From NCBI GenBank assembly GCA_007119985.1, contig SKOQ01000170.1:1-16776 (forward strand): DNA of 16,776 nucleotides, given 5' to 3'. A program made the position numbers and the translations under genes. This stretch comes from Marinospirillum sp. (GTDB taxonomy: Bacteria; Pseudomonadota; Gammaproteobacteria; Pseudomonadales; Halomonadaceae). This document shows positions 14,280 through 16,776 of this stretch, piece by piece (position 1 is the stretch's first letter; every line of letters starts with the position of its first letter). The notes under the pieces were generated by a model. It had not been told where the DNA came from. It searched no databases and saw only the letters and a program-made list of their open reading frames with translations.

Positions 14280-15707
14280 TCAGGCAGCTTGTGGTACAGC
14301 TTGCTTTTCAGAAGCGTCGCTGGAAACAGTTTTGTAGACGTTGTACGCCATCAGCAACATACCAACGAGCCAGAGCACACCACCTAACCAGCGGACGATA
14401 TAACCCAGGTGGCTGGCTTCAACCGATTCCACAAAGGTGTACATCAAAGTACCGTCAGCATTCACAGCACGCCACATCAAGCCTTGCATAATACCGTTGA
14501 CCCACATAGAGACGATATAAAGCACCGTACCGACTGTAGAGAGCCAGAAATGCACGTTGATCAGATCAGTCGAGTACATTTCACGCTTAGCAAAGACTTT
14601 AGGGATCAAGTGATAGATCGAACCAATCGTGATCATCGCGACCCAGCCAAGTGCGCCAGCATGAACGTGACCGATAGTCCAGTCAGTGTAGTGAGACAGG
14701 GCGTTGACGGTTTTAATCGACATCATTGGACCTTCAAAGGTCGACATGCCGTAGAAAGACAGAGAAACAACCAAGAAGCGCAGAATAGGATCTGTCCGCA
14801 GCTTATGCCAAGCACCTGACAGGGTCATCATACCGTTGATCATACCACCCCAAGAAGGTGCAAGCAGGATCAAAGACATGACCATACCCAAAGACTGAGC
14901 CCAGTCTGGCAATGCGGTATAGTGCAAGTGGTGAGGACCAGCCCACATATAGACACAAATCAGTGCCCAGAAGTGAACGATGGACAGGCGATAGGAGTAA
15001 ACAGGACGCTCAGCTTGCTTAGGTACGAAGTAGTACATCATGCCCAAAAAGCCAGCTGTCAGGAAAAAACCCACAGCATTGTGACCATACCACCACTGCA
15101 CCATGGCATCGGTTGCACCCGAATAGATGGAGTAGGACAGGGTCCAAGTGACCGGAATCGCCATGCTGTTGACGATATGCAGTACAGCAACCGTCAGGAT
15201 AAACGCTGCAAAAAACCAGTTAGCAACATAGATGTGTGATGTTTTGCGCTTATAGATGGTTCCCAAGAAAACAAAGGCATAGGAAACCCAGACTACAGCG
15301 ATCAAAATATCGATAGGCCAAATCAGCTCAGCATACTCTTTACCCTGAGTGAGACCTAAAGGAAGGGTAATCGCCGCAAGGACGATGACCAGCTGCCATC
15401 CCCAGAAGGTGAACGCCGCTAAGCCATCTGAAATCAGACGCGCCTGACTGGTACGTTGCACCACATAGTAGGAAGTGGCAAAAAGGGCACAACCACCAAA
15501 AGCAAAAATAACAGCATTGGTGTGTAGCGGACGCAAACGGCCGAAGCTTGTCCAAGGTAGATCAAAGTTCAGAACTGGCCACGCCAGCTGAGCTGCGATC
15601 AAGACGCCAACAAGCATGCCGACGATACCCCAGACCACAGTCATAATGGCAAACTGCCTTACGACCTTGTAGTTATAGGTAGTTGAAGTTTCAATTGCTG
15701 TGCTCAT
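14280..15707 (-). CDS. ccoN: cbb3 oxidase catalytic subunit CcoN
   Basis: The 475-residue haem-copper oxidase subunit I of type C, which reduces oxygen to water with high affinity and pumps protons. About twelve membrane segments are visible. The metal ligands line up with the Pseudomonas stutzeri structure with a constant shift of two: H62 and H349 for haem b, H347 for haem b3 (GHVHAG), and H209 (WYGHN), H259 and H260 (GPHHLH) for CuB. Y253 is where the His-Tyr cross-link forms in C-type oxidases. No ligand is missing. The start at 15707 has a weak GGGAACC ribosome-binding site. It heads the oxidase operon. Upstream lie a palindrome in the leader and an FNR box about 200 bases away, pointing to control by the FNR protein encoded in this window. 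Confidence 0.98.
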   Translation of the reverse strand: MSTAIETSTTYNYKVVRQFAIMTVVWGIVGMLVGVLIAAQLAWPVLNFDLPWTSFGRLRPLHTNAVIFAFGGCALFATSYYVVQRTSQARLISDGLAAFTFWGWQLVIVLAAITLPLGLTQGKEYAELIWPIDILIAVVWVSYAFVFLGTIYKRKTSHIYVANWFFAAFILTVAVLHIVNSMAIPVTWTLSYSIYSGATDAMVQWWYGHNAVGFFLTAGFLGMMYYFVPKQAERPVYSYRLSIVHFWALICVYMWAGPHHLHYTALPDWAQSLGMVMSLILLAPSWGGMINGMMTLSGAWHKLRTDPILRFLVVSLSFYGMSTFEGPMMSIKTVNALSHYTDWTIGHVHAGALGWVAMITIGSIYHLIPKVFAKREMYSTDLINVHFWLSTVGTVLYIVSMWVNGIMQGLMWRAVNADGTLMYTFVESVEASHLGYIVRWLGGVLWLVGMLLMAYNVYKTVSSDASEKQAVPQAA

Positions 15708-15763
15708 GTCAGGTTCCCATTACAGCAGTTAAGTTGGAAGAATCCAGCGCCAAGTCTCCTGGA

Positions 15764-15779
15764 GCTGGGAATTCCCAGC
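15764..15779. repeat. 16-bp perfect palindrome in the ccoN leader
   Basis: GCTGGGAATTCCCAGC is exactly self-complementary and lies 57-72 bases before the ccoN ATG. It could be a protein-binding operator, or in RNA a 6-bp GC-rich hairpin with an AAUU loop. No regulator is identified. Confidence 0.55.
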
Positions 15780-15906
15780 CATGATACAAGTCAATGGATC
15801 CCGATCATTCTAACTCAGAGCGAGGATGACCTGAACCTAAGTCTGCGCTATATCCAACAAAAGGCCAATAAGAAGCGTTGATTCGAGCATGAATCCTTGC
15901 AGCAAT

Positions 15907-15920
15907 TTGATCTAGATCAT
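15907..15920. promoter_or_regulatory. FNR/ANR box upstream of ccoN
   Basis: TTGAT-CTAG-ATCAT matches the FNR consensus TTGAT-N4-ATCAA at nine of ten positions and lies about 200 bases upstream of the ccoN start codon. If it sits at the usual -41.5 position, transcription would start near 15872, leaving a leader of about 165 bases. The -10 region there is weak, as is common for FNR-activated promoters. The FNR-type protein encoded at 4457-5230 is the obvious binder. Confidence 0.72.
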
Positions 15921-16003
15921 GGGTTCTCTCAGCCCCTTGTCTAGTTAACCTGACATTTGCCTAGCATCAGAAAAAAGCACTCTAGAAAAGTTCCCTTATA
16001 CCA

Positions 16004-16028
16004 GAGCAAAAAAACCTCTTTTTTGCTC
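16004..16028. repeat. 10-bp inverted repeat with A- and T-tracts
   Basis: GAGCAAAAAA (16004-16013) and TTTTTTGCTC (16019-16028) are perfect inverted copies around a 5-base centre, in the gap between ccoN and the tRNA operon. There is no U-run beyond it on either strand. It may be a bent or cruciform DNA element upstream of the tRNA promoter; its function is unknown. Confidence 0.5.
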
Positions 16029-16063
16029 ACTAGAATAAAAAACAGAAAAGTTTAAAAAAACAG

Positions 16064-16091
16064 TTGACGCACCCAGAAAACCCTGTAGAAT
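16064..16091 (+). promoter_or_regulatory. Sigma-70 promoter of the tRNA operon
   Basis: TTGACG (16064-16069) and TAGAAT (16086-16091) are 16 bases apart, each one base off consensus. An A-rich stretch just upstream resembles an UP element. The GC-rich GCGC directly after the -10 is a discriminator typical of stringently controlled stable-RNA promoters. Transcription would start near 16098, about ten bases before the first tRNA. Confidence 0.85.
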
Positions 16092-16108
16092 GCGCAGCCA
16101 CATGACCG

Positions 16109-16184
16109 GGGTGGTTAGCTCAGTTGGTAGAGCACTAGCCTTACAAGCTGGGGGTCACAGGTTCGAGCCCTGTACCACCCACCA
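16109..16184 (+). tRNA. tRNA-Val(TAC), copy 1
   Basis: This 76-base gene folds as a full cloverleaf: acceptor GGGTGGT/ACCACCC, D-stem GCTC/GAGC, anticodon loop CTTACAA with anticodon TAC, and GGTTCGAGCC in the T-arm. The 3' CCA is encoded. It is the first gene of the four-tRNA operon and identical to the last one. Confidence 0.97.
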
Positions 16185-16220
16185 TTGAAAAATGACGGTG
16201 ATGTTGAGTTTTATCTATGC

Positions 16221-16297
16221 GGACCGGTAGTTCAGTTGGTTAGAATGCCGGCCTGTCACGCCGGAGGTCGCGGGTTCGAGCCCCGTCCGGTCCGCCA
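16221..16297 (+). tRNA. tRNA-Asp(GTC), copy 1
   Basis: This 77-base gene has acceptor GGACCGG/CCGGTCC, discriminator G, anticodon loop CTGTCAC with anticodon GTC, and an encoded CCA. The two bases before it (GC) could extend the acceptor pairing into the discriminator and first C of CCA in the precursor. It is identical to copy 2. Confidence 0.97.
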
Positions 16298-16326
16298 CGA
16301 TAAACTCTTTGCTCTTTGAAATAAGC

Positions 16327-16403
16327 GGACCGGTAGTTCAGTTGGTTAGAATGCCGGCCTGTCACGCCGGAGGTCGCGGGTTCGAGCCCCGTCCGGTCCG
16401 CCA
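16327..16403 (+). tRNA. tRNA-Asp(GTC), copy 2
   Basis: This gene is identical over all 77 bases to the copy at 16221-16297, with CCA encoded and the same GC immediately upstream. Only 29 bases separate the two copies, which indicates tandem duplication or gene conversion. Confidence 0.97.
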
Positions 16404-16414
16404 TTTCAAAACGT

Positions 16415-16490
16415 GGGTGGTTAGCTCAGTTGGTAGAGCACTAGCCTTACAAGCTGGGGGTCACAGGTTCGAGCCCTGTACCACCCACCA
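16415..16490 (+). tRNA. tRNA-Val(TAC), copy 2
   Basis: This gene is identical over all 76 bases to the copy at 16109-16184, with CCA encoded. It is 11 bases after the second tRNA-Asp and is the last gene before the terminator. Confidence 0.97.
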
Positions 16491-16510
16491 TTAAAGAGCA
16501 GAAGACAATC

Positions 16511-16533
16511 AAGCGCCTAGAGCGCTTTTTTTT
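16511..16533 (+). terminator. Rho-independent terminator of the tRNA operon
   Basis: AAGCGC (16511-16516) pairs with GCGCTT (16522-16527) around a 5-base loop, and the stem runs into eight consecutive T residues (16526-16533). It lies 20 bases after the last tRNA. Confidence 0.93.
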
Positions 16534-16776
16534 GTTTCTGAAATTACCCCCTCTCCTAGACAACTTGACAGGCGATCTAGCTATCGACTGTTTTATTCTG
16601 CTTCTCCCTTTCTTCAGCCTCCAAGCAAGGCAACCAACTCCCTCTACCCAAGGTTCATCTTGAGCACCAAAATTCAAACGAACGCTTGACAGATCTTGGC
16701 GACTTCCCAACACTAGCCCAGATACTCTGAGAAAAGCCATCGATGCTGTCTCAGCGCCTCTAACGCTCTGATGCGA
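16534..16776. other. Intergenic stretch without recognisable genes
   Basis: I see no credible coding region, RNA gene or repeat here. Two TTGACA hexamers (16565-16570 and one near 16685) lack good -10 partners. The region may hold the promoter of a gene beyond the window. Confidence 0.5.

Noticed and set aside
14409..14819. 136-codon plus-strand reading frame opposite ccoN
   Set aside because: It lies fully antisense to ccoN, whose metal ligands are all intact; the protein is polar and His/Arg-rich, typical of a shadow frame.
16309..16494. 61-codon plus-strand reading frame across the tRNA genes
   Set aside because: Its protein is just tRNA-Asp and tRNA-Val read as codons (for example GRGFEPRP and GGHRFEPC), a well-known false gene.
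16565..16596. TTGACA followed by a T-rich stretch as a possible promoter
   Set aside because: At 16-18 base spacing the -10 candidates match TATAAT poorly and no gene follows within the window.
16447..16740. 97-codon minus-strand reading frame ending GGTGLEPVTPSL
   Set aside because: The C terminus is the antisense of tRNA-Val and the rest has no family features; this too is a common false gene.

Overview
The window looks like a chromosomal segment of a gammaproteobacterium. The gene order apt - fnr/anr - hemN - TauE/SafE-like - ccoS - ccoI - ccoH - ccoG - ccoPQON resembles the cbb3-oxidase region of Pseudomonas and of marine Oceanospirillales-type bacteria. That placement is an inference from gene content, because no 16S or other taxonomic marker is present. 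Almost all of the sequence is ordinary, intact, densely packed core genome. There are no insertion sequences, CRISPR arrays, phage genes or clear pseudogenes.

Left end (1-3826). A truncated CBS/DUF294-type nucleotidyltransferase-like protein and a DEDDh exonuclease are read to the right. They end at a bidirectional terminator facing a leftward pair, a J-domain protein followed by a secreted polysaccharide deacetylase. The tRNA 2-thiocytidine synthetase ttcA diverges from the J-protein gene and ends at an inverted repeat facing the next leftward operon.

Centre (3881-15707, all minus strand). This is a complete kit for making and running a cbb3 cytochrome c oxidase. ccoN-ccoO-ccoQ-ccoP encode the oxidase and end at a strong hairpin terminator. 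ccoG-ccoH (assembly factors) end at a second terminator. ccoI (copper P-type ATPase), ccoS, a TauE/SafE (DsbD_2-like) membrane protein, hemN (oxygen-independent haem synthesis), an FNR/ANR-type oxygen sensor and an apt-like phosphoribosyltransferase follow as a tightly packed run with ATGA overlaps. A near-perfect FNR box (TTGAT-N4-ATCAT) lies upstream of ccoN. The window therefore encodes both the oxygen-responsive regulator and its probable main target: falling oxygen would activate FNR, which would induce the high-affinity oxidase.

Right end (15708-16776). A 400-base divergent regulatory region separates ccoN from a rightward tRNA operon, Val(TAC)-Asp(GTC)-Asp(GTC)-Val(TAC). The operon has a good sigma-70 promoter with a GC-rich discriminator and a strong terminator. 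The last 240 bases hold no recognisable gene.

Points that deserve a second look are the apt-like gene, whose base- and pyrophosphate-binding motifs have diverged; the splitting of the usual ccoGHIS block by a terminator; several exact palindromes in the ccoN leader, the ccoN-tRNA gap and the hemN-fnr gap; and the symmetric tRNA cluster with identical gene copies. I did not find a convincing previously undescribed multi-gene system.
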